64,000 nt of DNA from Saururus chinensis (taxonomy: Eukaryota; Streptophyta; Magnoliopsida; Piperales; Saururaceae): assembly GCA_035235625.1 (NCBI GenBank), contig CP141148.1:26909057-26973056 (forward strand), written 5' to 3'. The translations under genes and the position numbers were made by a program. The notes beneath the pieces are model-generated. The model ran no database searches, was not told the origin of the DNA, and saw nothing but the letters and a program-made list of their open reading frames with translations. Below, piece by piece: positions 22,851 through 36,408 of this stretch (its first letter is position 1; every line of letters starts with the position of its first letter).

Positions 22851-24198
22851 TTTTTAAGATTTTTTTAAAAAAATAATTTTAAAAATAAAAAAAATTAATT
22901 TAAAATAAAATACTAATTGCGATGCATAGCATTATAGGTCACTATTAGTATACATATTAGCGATGTATAAATATATACGTCGCTAATACGTGTACTAATA
23001 GCAACATATAATGTTATACATCGTAATTAATATTTTATTTTAAATTAATTTTTTTATTTTTAAAATAAAAATATTATAAAAAATTTATTTATTTTGGTCT
23101 TAATCCTTCTTGTCTTCATTTCTTCTAATTTTATTCTTAATTTTTTCATTAAAAATCTTATTTTTAATTTCAATTTAAAACCCTAAATAGGTGATTTTTA
23201 TTTTTAACCAAAGGATATTCTAGATCTACTTATTTTCAAGTTGATGTAAGCCTATTACTTAATTTTAATTAAGTTTTAACAAAATTCATAATTTTTGGGT
23301 AGGATTTCTTGAGTATTGAAGATTCTTTGTAAATTTAAGGATTTCATAGAGGTAAGAGAATCTCATCTCATGTGGTTTTATCTATTAAAATGCATGCTTG
23401 TAGGTTTATGTGGGTTTTTGCTTTATTTTGAGCTTTAATGGTGATTCATTAAAAATATATTATTTATGGCTATTTTCTTGTGATTAAGCATGAAAATGAT
23501 TAGATTTATCATATTTTAGAGTTATATTTTAATTACATGATATTCTAGGGTGATTTTAGAATTTATCTTGAATCTTTGAATATTTTTTGTTTAAATTTTG
23601 TAAGGTTGAAGACGAACCAAGAAATGGGCAAAAAGTGAACTATTAAGGGCGTTTGAAAGGCCCAACAAGTGTTCAAACACCCAACAACCTATTTGACGTT
23701 TAAATGGCTCGACAGGGCATTTGAACAGCCAAATGGCATATTTTATAATTCTAGTCATTTTTTTGTATTTTGGTCATTCTTTGTTTTCTTCTCATAAATC
23801 TAATTCTTTATAACTAAAATAAGTTAGTATTACCAAGATTGCTACTGTGATTGCATGAGAACCATCTTTAAATTATGATTTAGCTCAAGTATGATTATAA
23901 CTATATTATTTTAGTTTTAATATGTATTCTACTTGTTTTAAATCCAAGTTTGATGACTTCTCTATGATTTACATGATAATTCTAGTAGGTTTTAACCATG
24001 AGTACGTATATATGTTTGTACATGTTATAATGATTTAGAGTGAATTATGTTTCACATGTTTTAGCTTAAGTATGGATATGTTAATACTTGTCTAGATCTA
24101 GCATGATGTTATGTTTGTCTTAAACTCGTATTTTGATGTTTTCTACACATTTACTCCACGATTTTAGTTAGATAAGACTATGATAAATTATGTATGCT

Positions 24199-24202
<4 letters not shown>

Positions 24203-24265
<63 letters not shown>
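24203..24265. repeat. (TA)n microsatellite
   Basis: About 31 uninterrupted TA units lie inside the AT-rich interior of the first CACTA element. Confidence 0.95.
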
Positions 24266-24267
<2 letters not shown>

Positions 24268-25799
24268 ATGATTATAGTTTGTCCATGTTTCGCATGCTTT
24301 TGCTTAGGTTTGAACACTATGTACACTCTTGCATAGACTAATTGATTTTATTTGGCACAAAAGGGTCATGTTTCATGCACAAATGGACTGATTTAAGCAT
24401 ATTTACTTATACTTTTGACTCATTTATTATTTGCTCTCGTATGTACCATATTGCATGCATCATCAAACGAATTTATAAATAAGATTAATCGTGATTAGCC
24501 GTGATTGATCGATTGGATGTAACTAAATGTCATTAGATATCGGATTAATCATTCGGAGGCTTATCCAATCAATTTTGGGTTCGAAATGACATATTTTTGT
24601 TTTGCGTTCCTTCGAGAACGTGGTGCCTCCCTGAGTTGAGATGAAGCAGATTGCTTATGTGAGTTTATTTGATAAGTTATATAGACCCTAAGAATCCAGG
24701 ATGATATATTTATGTGCACCGTCTTACCACACTGCTCTTATTTTCCTTTTGAGGAATTCAGATTTTCCCTTGCAAAGTTAGTCTTAGACGAGCAGGCGGC
24801 TCTAGTTTTCCTTCTTAGAATTCAGGCCTCCCCGTTAAGGATTGTCTTGGGTGAGAAGAGGGTACCTTCCCAGTTAACCTACCCAAACCCTCTAGTTTTC
24901 CCTTTGTAGGAATTCGAACAAGAAATGTAGGTCACAAACTAATTTTTTCACGGGTGAATGGACTATTTGCAACATTTATAATAATGGACTATTTGCAACA
25001 TTTTTACAAAGCATCGCAAATAGTATGCTACAGCAAAATATTTGGTTTATGCGTCCTTGACCCCCCCCCCCCCCGCTGTATATGCATGTTGGCTTTCATC
25101 CGCCCCATCCACCGTCACTGCCCCTTCCGGCATCACCATTGTTCCCCCTCTCCCCTGCTCCGACTCTTCCCCTCTGCTCCCCCATCTCATGTTGCCTACG
25201 GGAGGAGGGGCTCCAAGGTGCCGGCTCCTCCTCCAAAGGATGCTCCTCCCCCCACCCCCATGCCCCCCTCCCTTGCTCCCCTCACTCTCCCTACCTCCCC
25301 CCCCCCCCCTACACTGGGCAGAGGAGGAGGAGAAGTGGGGCACCAGAGTCCAACGCCCCTCGCCTGAGGTGGGATTTTTTTTTACTTATTAGCAACACAC
25401 TTAAATGGATTGTTAATAAGTTGTTATTATTATTATTAGCGACACTTTATAATGCGTGAATATTAGTGACTCTTACCTACAGTTTCCAAATTTTTTATTA
25501 TTAGCCACATTTTTCATAAACCATCGCTATATAAATTAGGCTATTAGTGATGTTTAATGAACATAGCTAATATACTAGTGACGACATAAGTAAAAAGTGT
25601 CACAAATAATATAATATTAGCGACGTAAAAAAAATGTCCCTAATAGCAATACAATTAGCGATACTTTTATATATGCATCGTAAATGAGCAATTGTGACGA
25701 GACTTTTTTCAAAACTTATGGTGAAGGTTCTTAAGTGTCACTAATAATTATTAGTGACACTTTTATGACTAGTAGCTAATAGTCTTTTTCGTTGTAGTA

Positions 25800-27519
25800 T
25801 TTACTTTATATTTAAGATTGATTTTGAGATGTAATTATTAATTATTTATTTCAGCGTTTAAATTGTTTTGATTATTGTTTTGTCATTTCATTGGGTATAT
25901 AATATACTCAACATCCTTCTAGCACAAGTACTTAAGAGTAAGCTTCTAGAAGGATTTAATGTGTGTGGTTGACATCTATTTTATATATGCCACATAGTAT
26001 GTAAGATTTTCATAATTATTATGTTCACACTTAAACTTTCAAAAATAACTGAAGGTACGTACATGAGTATAAATTTATTTAAATTTGTGCATATTATGGT
26101 TTCTAGACATATACTTGTTTCATTTTATGCTATAGTTTAATGACAATTAATATGCGCTCTAATTTGATAATCATATTCGAAAAGCAAGTGGCTTGCACCC
26201 TGAATTGTCTTGGCGAATGTTTTGATTTCAAGATAATAGTATTGTTTTATGCTATGATGATTTCATCAAACTGAATTTGAAAATTTAGGGGTGTGACCCC
26301 TATGTACTGTGGTCATGGAGCCCAATGAGGCTATATGCATCCTTACATTATCAGAATGTAAAGTGGTCGTACACACAATTGTGTACCTCTGATGAACACT
26401 TACCTGTAGAACTTGATCTATAGCTTGAAAAGGTCAAGGTTGTCTAATAAAGTCCTCAGCTTTCAGATGTAAATGATGTATGACATAATCTTCTCAATTG
26501 ATGATTCCATTAGCTCCCATTGTCTACTTGATACTTAAAGGTTGAGAAATAACTTCTCTTGATCTATACAGTTAAGTTTCTATGCTAATGTCACCATAAT
26601 CTGAGGGGGTAGATTTCAAGAACCACAATTGATATACAGTAAATTACACAACTAAAATATGATGACTGTACCCGGACAAATATTGATTGTATTAAATATT
26701 ATGACTGCTCATACTCAATAAAATTGATTGCAGGATTCATGGAACCGTCACCCTTGCCCTTGTCATCATCTCCTCGTAATTCTGATAACAGTGCCTATGT
26801 CATCCACGATCGTCACCCATAATATAGTACTAAAAAATACTAACCCCGGCCATTACGCTTGAGTTATATATAGATAGAGGTTTATTCTCAATCCCATTTA
26901 TCATTTGCATGTTGGTTGTCATTTTTTTAACTACACTTGGTCTCCAAAAACATGGGCATTATCCGGAGTTTGAGTTAAATTTTATCACAAACCAAAATAC
27001 AAATTTATGATATATTGATCATTGAAATTTAGGATTCAGGTTACTTAATTAAGCACCTCCTTGTCTTTTTAAAATTATTTGAAAGGTTCAACATGGCATC
27101 ATTGATCAATAGACAAATCTAAAATAGGAATTTGTCCAGTGTTGGATTGAAAACCCCACTTGGCAGCAAATACATGATTTCTTAGAAGTGCAAGTTGGGC
27201 TCACCATCTATATTCCACTGACGTCATGTGCGCATGCATATACCTAAGTCACACATATTCACATGATATATATAACACAACATATTTTAAGGCTCCCGTG
27301 TCCATGTACCATGTTAGGAGCCATGGTCAGGCTCTTTGGTTATAGAGTTATTTAATTTTGCAAATTAACAATAAATAAAAAGAAAAATGGGAAACTCTGC
27401 TTGTATCCTTCTCCAAAAGAGAACTGGTAAACGTTTGACTCCCACCCATTTTTTAACATGTAAGTTGCATCCTTATAATTACCACATTGCATACTAAGTA
27501 TCATCCCCAAGGTCACCGG
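25800..27519. other. no gene recognised
   Basis: AT-rich intergenic DNA. A TATATATA run near 27267 could be a TATA box for the small frame that starts at 27520, but the distance (about 250 bp) is long. Confidence 0.4.
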
Positions 27520-27861
27520 ATGGCTGGCAGAAAACTCTTCCAAGACTCAGGCCATCCTTCCCCTGCCATTCCAGACTGCGCATGCTCCAACCCACCACCT
27601 CCACCTCCACCTCCACCTCCTTTTCTGAGGGCCATTCCGGTGGTGGTCGTTGGCTCCACCCACAATGACAATAACAATGCAGGTCTCTACGTCTTCGTTT
27701 TGGTGATCCTCGTTATCATCGTCCTCACTGTCCTCTCCTGCCGCTGCCGCCACGCCTGCCCGGCTGCATCGTGCCGTGGCCCAAGCCGTCCTTGCCGCCC
27801 TGATCAACCGAATGAAGGTCCCAGTCCAGGCACTCAAACCGGCGGGCAGTCCAACTCCTGA
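27520..27861 (+). CDS. small proline-rich single-pass membrane protein (hypothetical)
   Basis: The frame has 113 codons from the second in-frame ATG; the first ATG, 11 codons earlier, is also possible. I do not recognise the family. It has a run of ten Pro at residues 26-35 after a DCACSN Cys pair, then PVVVVGSTHNDNNNAG, a clear hydrophobic segment LYVFVLVILVIIVLTVLSC, and a Cys/Arg- and Pro-rich tail (CRCRHACPAASCRGPSRPC). A Pro-rich outside, one membrane pass and a basic Cys-rich tail form a coherent layout unlike the random AT-rich frames nearby, and GC content rises only across this stretch. The C-terminal tail is hydrophilic. It could still be a chance frame in a GC island or a fragment of a larger gene. 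The opposite strand is also open across most of it. Confidence 0.5.
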   Translation: MAGRKLFQDSGHPSPAIPDCACSNPPPPPPPPPPFLRAIPVVVVGSTHNDNNNAGLYVFVLVILVIIVLTVLSCRCRHACPAASCRGPSRPCRPDQPNEGPSPGTQTGGQSNS

Positions 27862-28583
27862 CTCCTGAAAGACATCAAAGCCGGCCAAAACGAAGGCCGT
27901 AGACCACCTAAGATATGCAAAGCTCCATTAGCCCTCATGAGATATGCCAAGCTCTTGTATATGCACCCTACCATGAAGAGCACTGGAAACTTAGAGAAGA
28001 TTGCAAATATTCTATTTCTGGGTAATTGTTTTGTTCTTATTTCGCTCATTGTCACTCATTGTGATTTTTAGCCAAATTTGCTGTTAAATAAGAAATTCTA
28101 ATCTGGCAGTCACCCCACATACAGTATTTCTTCATGTTCTGCAACTCCTTACTTGTCACATAGTTCGTCAGATATCGTTGATGATCCACTACAAATTCTA
28201 AACCCCTTCCATTAAGTTTGTGTGACAGAGAGATCATAAATCCTGTCAATCTGATGGAAAATTCTAACACCTACGGGCTGTCATCCACGGGAAAATTCAT
28301 GGGTTGAGAGTCTAACCGATCTTGACCGTGAGTTTGAAGTGTAGATCACAAATATCAACGGTGATATAGAAGGTAGAGATCACTTATAACAAATTTGCTC
28401 TTTTGTAAAGTTGTTGCAAAAGCCTTAGAAAAAGGTCGCCATAACTCATTAGAGTTTATGTGACGAAGAATGAAAATGTTTTTGGCAATGTCGTTGCTAA
28501 TTATACGACATCTGAGAAGGTATTTTGCGACCAACCTTAGATTCATCTCAATATTGTCGCTAAATTAATAGCTGAAAAAAGAA
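27862..28583. other. no gene recognised
   Basis: AT-rich DNA after the small membrane-protein frame. Nothing supportable is seen. Confidence 0.4.
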
Positions 28584-28786
28584 CTCCCTCGGTTCAAAAT
28601 TAATAGTTCCATTTGACAAAAATATTTATTGCATATTAATAACTTTATTTTGTTAAATTTGAGTGGTTATGTACTTAAAAAAGAGTATTATAAGTTTATT
28701 TTTCATTCTTATAAATGTTGGTTTTTTCATTCAATAAAAATTATTATTTTTTCCAGCTATTAACATGGGAGGGAGGGTGTAGTTTG
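28584..28786. mobile_element. Stowaway-like MITE
   Basis: Starts ACTCCCTCGGTTC and ends GGGAGGGAGGGTGTAG, with ATTAATAG/CTATTAACAT just inside each end. The terminal repeats match the CTCCCTC ends of Tc1/mariner Stowaway elements. The same type recurs at 41.6, 47.5, 54.8 and 58.0 kb. Confidence 0.65.
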
Positions 28787-31034
28787 CTAAGAATTGTTGC
28801 AAAAGATTAGGTTATTTACAGCAAACTTTTTTTTTTATCAACAAAGATCCATATTCATTTTATTGAGATGAATGATTCGCCACAGAGCTAAATTAAAAGG
28901 GAGTTGTCTGAAATAGCAGTACTGTATGGGTTCAAATCAACTGGGTAGGTACTCCCACCACACTCTAGCACCATATGTGTCACCAAAATACATTTGGCAC
29001 CAAACACATTTTGCTAAATTTTGCTAATATGTCTGACGCGGAGTGGGCACTCTCACCGTGCTCACTCAGGTGATCTGAATCCGTGTAGTATTGCATAATG
29101 ATCGAAATGTGCAAAGGTTTTGGTTAATACCAAAACTTGACTCGAGCACTCCCTCCACACTAGCCAAGAAAAGACCCAACTACCATCGTCTTCAACCTCA
29201 TCACCAAATACCAAAATGACTGGAAAAAGAAAATGAGACACACCCGCCCTTTGAGGCTCACCCCCGCCTCCAGCTCCTCCTCCTCCTAAGCATTGGATGG
29301 GACTGGCCACAAACCAACTGTGGAAAACATTTAAAATTTTAATTTTCTTTCCTTACTAGCTTCAATCTTCTTGATAAACTCAGAAATATCTTTAACTACA
29401 AAAAATCACCTATGAGTTTTAATTTTATTTGCTTTTCAGCTTTCTTCATTGACGAATAAAACTTGACTTCCATTACTCGCGGCTTAGCCTTTGTACTGTG
29501 TAACAATAACACCCAGCTGAAAGTTGGCAGATTTATTATAGTGAAATGGGCAATAAACGTACTACTATAATTTATAAATCACCGATGCGTATATATCTCC
29601 TTCAACATATACACTAAATCATAAAAGGAAACTTAAGATAGAAACAAGGAAAATAAAGAATGTTTAAAACTGCTGGTTGTTAGCTAAGTGTTATCTCTTC
29701 ATAGTAAATGGAAGTCTAAGTTTTGTTGGGTGTTGGAGAAAGCTTTAAATCAAGTAAAATTAACACCTATTCTTGATTTTTAAGTAGTTGAAGGAAGAGG
29801 CACTCTTCCACATGAGTGTTAGTATAATTTGTAAACAATTTTTATTGGTTACTTATGTGGTCCTACATGATAAATATTAGAAGATAATGACAAGATTAAT
29901 TATCTTTTTTTTTATTAGTTCTCAATTAGAGAGTTGTAACCGCTTGATGGAAGCGGCTACATGAAGATAAATTAAAAGAGAAGGTTCTCTCTCTACCTAA
30001 CTTAGAAAACCCGTTGGGAACCGATCCATCTGAAGGAGAATTGTCAGCAAGGAAAGGGCAAGGGAGATAAACCTATCCTAAGAAGATTCATTAACCCAGA
30101 ATAGAACTAGGTACACCCTGTTTAAAAAAATATAATAAATAAAAAAATTAATTTTATATGATATGATTTATTCACAAAAATACATGCTAACAATTGATAT
30201 AAGAGCCCGGAGTTTCAAAATCTTAATGCAAACAGTGGTAGTTGAGGTAATTAGTAATTCTTAGCATGAAAATTTTAATTTTTTATGAATTTTATGTTAC
30301 TTTTAGATGATTTATAGAAGTAGTAATTTGTGATTAAATAAAAAAAAAGAAACATAACCTCTTTTCATCTTGATCCGGCGGAATGATTTCCGAAATTTCA
30401 TGAAGAAGCTCCTCAGGGACTGAGAAACGGAAGTTTTTTCTGTCTCTTGTTCGCTGGTTCATTTCTTTGAAAGTTTCTGTAATTAGTTAAGAGCTGTAAT
30501 ATGCTAGGTATCACTTGTCAGCCGAGTGTTATCATTGCAGGAGTGAGACGCCATTAATGGAAGCCTAAATTCTATTCATTACTAGAAAAAGCTCGAAATG
30601 TGATTTTTAGTAGTTGAAAACGTATATGAGTTCATGTTACGATTATAGAAATTTTTAAAGAAAGAATATCAAAATTCTTAAATGGCTCCCACAAATGGTT
30701 CGTGACCACTGACCAGTGCTATCGGATGTCCAAGAGGAGGAGTTGTTGGAGGCAAAGGTGGGCAAGAAGGGCGGGGTTGGGCTGTTTTTCTTTCTAAGTC
30801 AGTGTTTTGGTGATGAGGGTGGAGACAAATGCATTTAGGACTTTTCTTGACGCACGTGTGGGCAGCCACGTATATCCAAGTCTAGTTCTGGTATTAACCA
30901 AAACCTTAATATATTTCAATGATAATGCAGTACCTGAAGGCTACTTCTCACAAGTCCTCCCAAAACGAGAAGAATGATTCATCTCCAGGATGTAGAAACT
31001 AGGTTTAGCGTTGTTCTTATCTTACACATAGTAC

Positions 31035-31072
<38 letters not shown>

Positions 31073-32239
31073 CAATGACCTCCAAAAGAATTTCATATAA
31101 ATTTAGCACATAGTCCACTACAACACTTTGTTAGTGGAAGTGGTCCAAGCTTTCTAGAGTTTAAAAATGCTATAATTTAAATAAAGTTATTTTTTAGAAT
31201 AATTTCAAAGGCCTCCAATAGCATGGCATATTCAATGTGGAAATTAATTTTGTAAAAGTTCTGGTTTTAGGTTGAAAACAGCACTTGGCACTAATAATTT
31301 GATTACTTATAAAAACTGCAAGTTGCATAGTTCTTCTCTTCTATATGTAGAAGACTTATTATAACTGTGAGCAACATTCACCATTTTTTAATGTCTCTGA
31401 CTTTTGCAATAAAAAAGAATTAGTCATAAATTAAAATTTATGACTATGTCATCATAAGGTGTATTGATCCTTCACTACTTTCTACACCCTTTCTCATATA
31501 TTAAGTGCTCTATCTGGTTTTTCAAAATAAACTAAAATTAGTTTATTTAGAATTTATTTTCAAATGCCTGACTTCTTGCAGCAAAGAATTAGTCTATTAG
31601 ACAACTTCTTGTTGTATGGCTCTTTCCACCTCTCACTTCTTATGATCATCACTATAAAGCCTGCAATCCATGATTTGTTCTAGAAATTTATATATGCACT
31701 AAGTATTGTTCTGAAGGAGATATGATATTTCGTTGAATCCGACTACAAATTGGCAGTAAAAGGCAAGTCCGCCGCAGACCGAGTCACAAAGAGTAGTACT
31801 TCTAACGACCTATGTAAAAAGGTAACCGGAATAGAGAAGAGGAAGTTGACTATATTAATCTTGAAGGAATTGAACCTAGGTAAGAGGAATGAAGACAGAG
31901 TTCTTCCACACTTCCCAAGCACGGTTCTACTGATTCAGTTATCGAATTAAGATCAAAAGACCCGTTTCAAATGGAGGTTCGAATTCATATTCTACTGTTT
32001 TGGAGAAGTGTTCTGAAAAGTTAAATAAATGGCTGAAACAATTAATAGTTAAGAACCAAGAGATACAACATGTTCAGAAGATATATCACTTTTGCAAGAT
32101 CAAGGCCAGTTGGCCCGGCGCTTACAATGCAACAATACAACCAAGCATCGATTTAAACTTAGCAAGGTACCACAAATGCATTTCAGAGTTAATTTTGTCC
32201 TATTGCTTATTAGGATGAGTTGAGGAGTGTGGTATTGCA
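28787..32239. other. no gene recognised; one ATT microsatellite
   Basis: Stop-rich AT sequence. An (ATT)n run lies at 31036-31070. Short frames at 31750-31950 and 32000-32218 show no domain. Two loosely similar 110-bp segments (about 29677-29790 and 30510-30620) hint at an old duplication. Confidence 0.4.
31036..31070. repeat. (ATT)n microsatellite
   Basis: About eleven ATT units without interruption. Confidence 0.9.
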
Positions 32240-33065
32240 TTCAAAGTCAAAATACGCAACCAGTATACAAGTGCACTAGAGGAGAATATGGAGAAGGTAA
32301 AAACCAACCCAATAACCTGTAATATAAGAAGTTTTGGAAAAGTACACTGCATGCTCCGCAAGTCTCATGTCTCTAATACAAGCTTAGTGTGAGTTATGGA
32401 AGACAAATAAAAAATGGGTGATCGACCATTGCGCCAGAGCGATTGATTGGCCCCCCATTCGCAGAAGCAGCAAATTGTTGGGGCGATTAATTGGCACCCA
32501 AATCGCTCATATTAAAAACGAAGATGAGGTGATGGGCAATCGATTATGGCCCAAGACAATCGATCAGCTCTTGATTTGCTTACACGGGAAAACAGGCTAA
32601 GAGGTCGGGCGATTGATCGACACTCAGAATGATCAATCACTCAAAGGTTCAGAAGCGGCTGATATGAAGAACGATCAATTACCAGTTCACAACAATTGAT
32701 CGATTAGTGTAGCAGATTCCAGAATGTCTCAATTTGGACTCTTCCTGATTGGCTAGTGTAAGATATCATTCTTCAAATAGATAGATGAATCTCTCAGGGG
32801 TATAAAAGACTTTCTTCTTCATTTGGAAGTAAAGTTGGTCGTTGAAGAGACTTGAGAAGCTTATAATCATCCTGTATTATTCTCTTTGTGGAATAGTGAA
32901 AACTATGTGATCCCTGGACGTAGTCACTATTGTCGAACCACATAAAACCTGGTGTACTTTCTCTCTATTGATTGTCTCTCTTGCTCATTTCTGTTACTCA
33001 CAAGGATCCAACTGCTACTTAGATTATAGGCTAGATCAATTCTTGCAAGCATTTAATCTATAACA
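32240..33065 (+). mobile_element. 5' LTR of a Ty1-copia element
   Basis: The right edge is firm: the LTR ends CTATAACA at 33065 and a primer binding site like that for initiator Met-tRNA (TGGTATCATAGTG, canonical TGGTATCAGAG) begins at 33068. The R/U5 part has GTGATCCCTGGACGTAG and CACATAAAACCTGGTGTACT, familiar in plant copia LTRs. It matches the LTR at 15.7-16.4 kb. The left edge is approximate. Confidence 0.75.
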
Positions 33066-33304
33066 ATTGGTATCATAGTGAAGGTTTGGGTGAACGAGGC
33101 AATGATGTTCGACAGGAAGTTCAAGATAGAGAAGTTCATGGGCCATAACTATGAGTTTTGGCGCATGCAGATAGAAGACTATATTTATTAGAAAGAGTTA
33201 CAACTTCCCATTTTTGGCGCGTTACCAAAGAATATGGAGAGTACCCCTTGGACATTGCTTGACCAGAAGGCATTGGGAGCGGTTCGGTTGTTTATTTCTT
33301 CATA

Positions 33305-34346
33305 TGTTGTAAGAACATATGAGTCATAGGTCAAGTTTATTAGCTAATTTTTTTGTCAAAGTTATGTCAAAAAACCTTGTGTATGTATTGAGTTTTAGAA
33401 TCTGTTTTGAAATTTTTATGGTCAAGCCAGATTTAGAATTGATAGACTTGAAAAATATAAACAGATATGTTCTTATTGATCAAGACAGAATATTGAAGAA
33501 TAATGAAGGTGTTTGAAACTTATATAGATTACATTTGTATATAAAAATCACTTAAAGAAGTTTTAGAAGGCTTTGGGATAAAAATGGGCAAAATAGTGAA
33601 TTGTCAGGTAGAATGATTCATCACTGCAAAACAAGAAGAATTTAACGATCGATTGCTCGTTGATTCAACCTTGTGCAAAACAAAGTCAAGAGTTATAGAT
33701 CAATTGGTCTTGTGAATTGGTCACTTTAAGTATCATATACAAAACAAACAGTAAAAGATCGATTGCTGTTTGGAATGATCAATCGCTTCAAGGATAGGTT
33801 ACCTGACTTAAGTCATTCCGATTTTAAAGGTGTGTTGCAACATATCTTAAATGAGAGATTGAGGGTTCCATAAGGCCAAAGTTAATATAACAAAAGGTGT
33901 TTGTTGAAGACTAGAAGGAGACAGAGACAAAGCAATGAGAACAAAGTTTCAAGTGCTTGAGGGAGAATACATGAAGGCCAACAACAATGATCTAAATAAA
34001 AGGATCTTGTGGTAGAGTCTAAACAAGGTTGGTGGTTTGCTTGTGTTAATGCAAAATTTTGGTTTCTAGTATATTGATTTGGTTCCTTTAGAATTGACAG
34101 GGTTTTTAACCCATATTAGGGTTTTCTACATAAAATCGTTGTGTTCATGTGTAGATTGAATTATGGTGATTGAACGATGATGATTGATATATCATGAGGG
34201 AGATTTGAGAGAATATTAGTTTAATTCCACTACGTATAAAAATTCTGCACAAAGAGGCTAGAACTCGTAGTCTTTAGCCTTGTTGATAATCGGACTAGGG
34301 GCAATCTAATGATCCGCTAGGTAATTAGACGGATATTAAACTCACA
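33305..34346 (+). mobile_element. solo LTR nested in the copia gag gene
   Basis: The flanking gag text joins cleanly when this 1.04-kb segment is removed (ALGAVRLFIS before, VALNILKAMTTKE after). The segment opens TGTTGTAAGAAC and closes ACTCACA, the TG...CA ends of LTRs. Its later part holds TTTTTAACCCATATTAGGG and CGTTGTGTTCATGTGTAG, as in long copia (SIRE/Maximus-like) LTRs. A 5-bp target duplication could not be confirmed. Confidence 0.65.
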
Positions 34347-35887
34347 TCGGTTGCTTTGAATATATTGAAGGCAATGACAACGAAGGAATGTTTTGATCTC
34401 CTTCCATTGATGTATGCGAACCCCTCTTTGACAAATAAGATACACCTAGTGACTCGCTTCTTTGATATAAAGATGGTTGATGATGTTGATGTTTCGATGC
34501 ATTTGAACTCCTTTTATGATTTGCTTAATCAATTAGTGGATGTTAAATTCAAATTTGATGAGGATATTCAATCAATTGCAATGCTAAAATCTCTACCCAC
34601 TGACTGGGAATCTTTTAAGGTGGTTGCACATAGTTCTTATTTTACCAGTAGATTTAAATTGAATGATGTTTTTGGTTTGTAATTGGTTGAGGAAACCTGA
34701 CGCAAAGGCACCGATCCCTCATCTGGGTTAGCTCTTACCTTTGATTCCAGAGGTCGCCAAGGACAAATACAGTTTGGAGGTAAAGGAAAGTCCCAAGAGG
34801 ATGTTCCAATTCTAAGGGAAAAAGAATGATGACAAGTGTTTAAACTATTACCAAATTGGTTATGTTAATATTGATTGTAAGAATGAATCACGTGCTGGAG
34901 GTAATAACAATAATAATAATATTATCTTGTGAAAGTAAATGTCAATCATGGACAACTGATAGTGGTGCATCTTTTCATGCTACTTCTAGGAGTGATTTTT
35001 TCTGTAACTATGTGTATGGTGATATGGAAAAAATTTACTTAGGCAATGACATGGCTTGTGAAATCATTAGTAATGTTGATATTAGCTTAAAGCAAGAAAA
35101 TGATATAGTATTATTATTAAAGGATGTCACCCATGTTCTCCATCTAACCAAAGACATTATCTTTGTTCACCAATTGGCCATGTGTGGTATCACCACTTAG
35201 TTTCTAGATAACTATTCAAAAATAGCTCGGGGTACCATGGTGATTGCTAAGGGGAAGAAAATTGATACTCTTTACATGCTTACTAGTTGTGATAAAAGTT
35301 TTTTCTCAATTACATCGAGACATATTGATGCACAAGTGTGACATAGATGTCTAGGTCATACATCAGAGAAATGGTTGAAAGTACTACATTGTAAGAGGAA
35401 ATTACAGGGGTTCAAGAGTGTTGATTTGAGTTTCTATGAGGACTGTGTAATGGACAAATAGAAAATGTTACTTTATCAAAATTAGCTCTTGCCAAGAAGA
35501 CTACATGTCTTGCTCTTGTTCGCACTGATGTTTGGGGGCCAGCCCAAGCCCCCTCCCTTGGTGGTGCGTGTTATTTTGTCACTTTTATTTATGATCCTTC
35601 TCGCAACTTGTGGGTTTATTTCTATTGATAGAAATTTGATGTTTTTTATGTATTTGTCAAACAGAAATTACTTGTTAAGAATGAGACAAGACTAAAGTTG
35701 AAATGTTTCAAATCAAACAACGACGATGTGTATTGTGGCACAAAATTCCAGTACTTCTGTGACAAGCATGGAATTCGTAAGATGTTAACCACACCTAGGC
35801 AACACAGGAAGAATGATGTTATTGAGAAGATGAACTCAACTTTTCTAGAGAGGGCGCGCAACATGAGATTCCACTATGGCCTACTGC

Positions 35888-36408
35888 TAGGGGTGTAAAC
35901 GGCGTCTGTTTGTCTTGTGTATGTTTGTGTCCACGTCTGTCCGCACTAAAATATATAATATTATTTTTTATCTGTCCCTAATACAGATGAACATGGACAA
36001 GGGTTGGCCTATCCACAGTCATATGTGTCCACCAACTATATATTTTATTATTATTATTTTTACTTTATATTAAATTACTAACCTATGTCACATAGTTAAT
36101 CTTCATAAAAATATTATAAAAAATACATATTATACTCTCACATGTCTTCTATAACATTATTATTTATTTATTTATTCATTAGATTAGACTATTTTACTAT
36201 TATTATAACTTATTTTTTAATTAATTTTTTACTAACCACCCTTAATTTGAGAACAAAGTAGTATATATTAAACTTTTACTTTCATTCTGTTCGTGTTTGT
36301 GTTTGTCTATTTCCCTCATGGAAAAATGCAGATGGACAAGCACATGGCCCGCATAAAAATGGACGGCTGCGTACATGCCTTGTCCGTGTCCGTCCGTTTA
36401 CACCCCTA
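35888..36408. mobile_element. hAT-like MITE inserted in the copia integrase
   Basis: The ends are inverted: CTAGGGGTGTAAACGG on the left and CCGTTTACACCCCTAT on the right. The flanks GCCTACTG and GCCTATGT are a decayed match of 8-bp hAT target duplications. Copia integrase coding text continues on both sides, which proves insertion. The interior is AT-rich without a frame. Confidence 0.75.

Larger units (their letters stand above)
18182..25799. mobile_element. CACTA (En/Spm-type) transposon, non-autonomous, about 7.6 kb
   Basis: The left end opens CACTACAACAAAAAGGACTA and the right end closes TAATAGTCTTTTTCGTTGTA followed by GTA, an inverted match apart from the last bases. Subterminal zones (18200-18555, 19200-19400 and 25380-25780) are packed with TTAGCGACG and its complement CGTCGCTAA, the arrangement of short transposase-binding repeats in CACTA elements. 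The interior has a GC/G-rich block (18556-19150), seven CT-rich arrays with an AT-rich core (19430-22850), a plain AT-rich part (23050-25050) and a C-rich block (25060-25370). No transposase frame is present. Flanking triplets (ACA and TTT) do not match, so the target duplication is lost or one end belongs to another copy. Confidence 0.75.

Noticed and set aside
29677-30620. Possible duplication of a 110-bp segment
   Set aside because: Similarity is weak and broken by gaps; it could be chance in AT-rich DNA.
31750-32600. Three frames of 60-72 codons before the copia LTR
   Set aside because: No domain, no splice-linked continuation and AT-rich context. The last lies inside the LTR itself.
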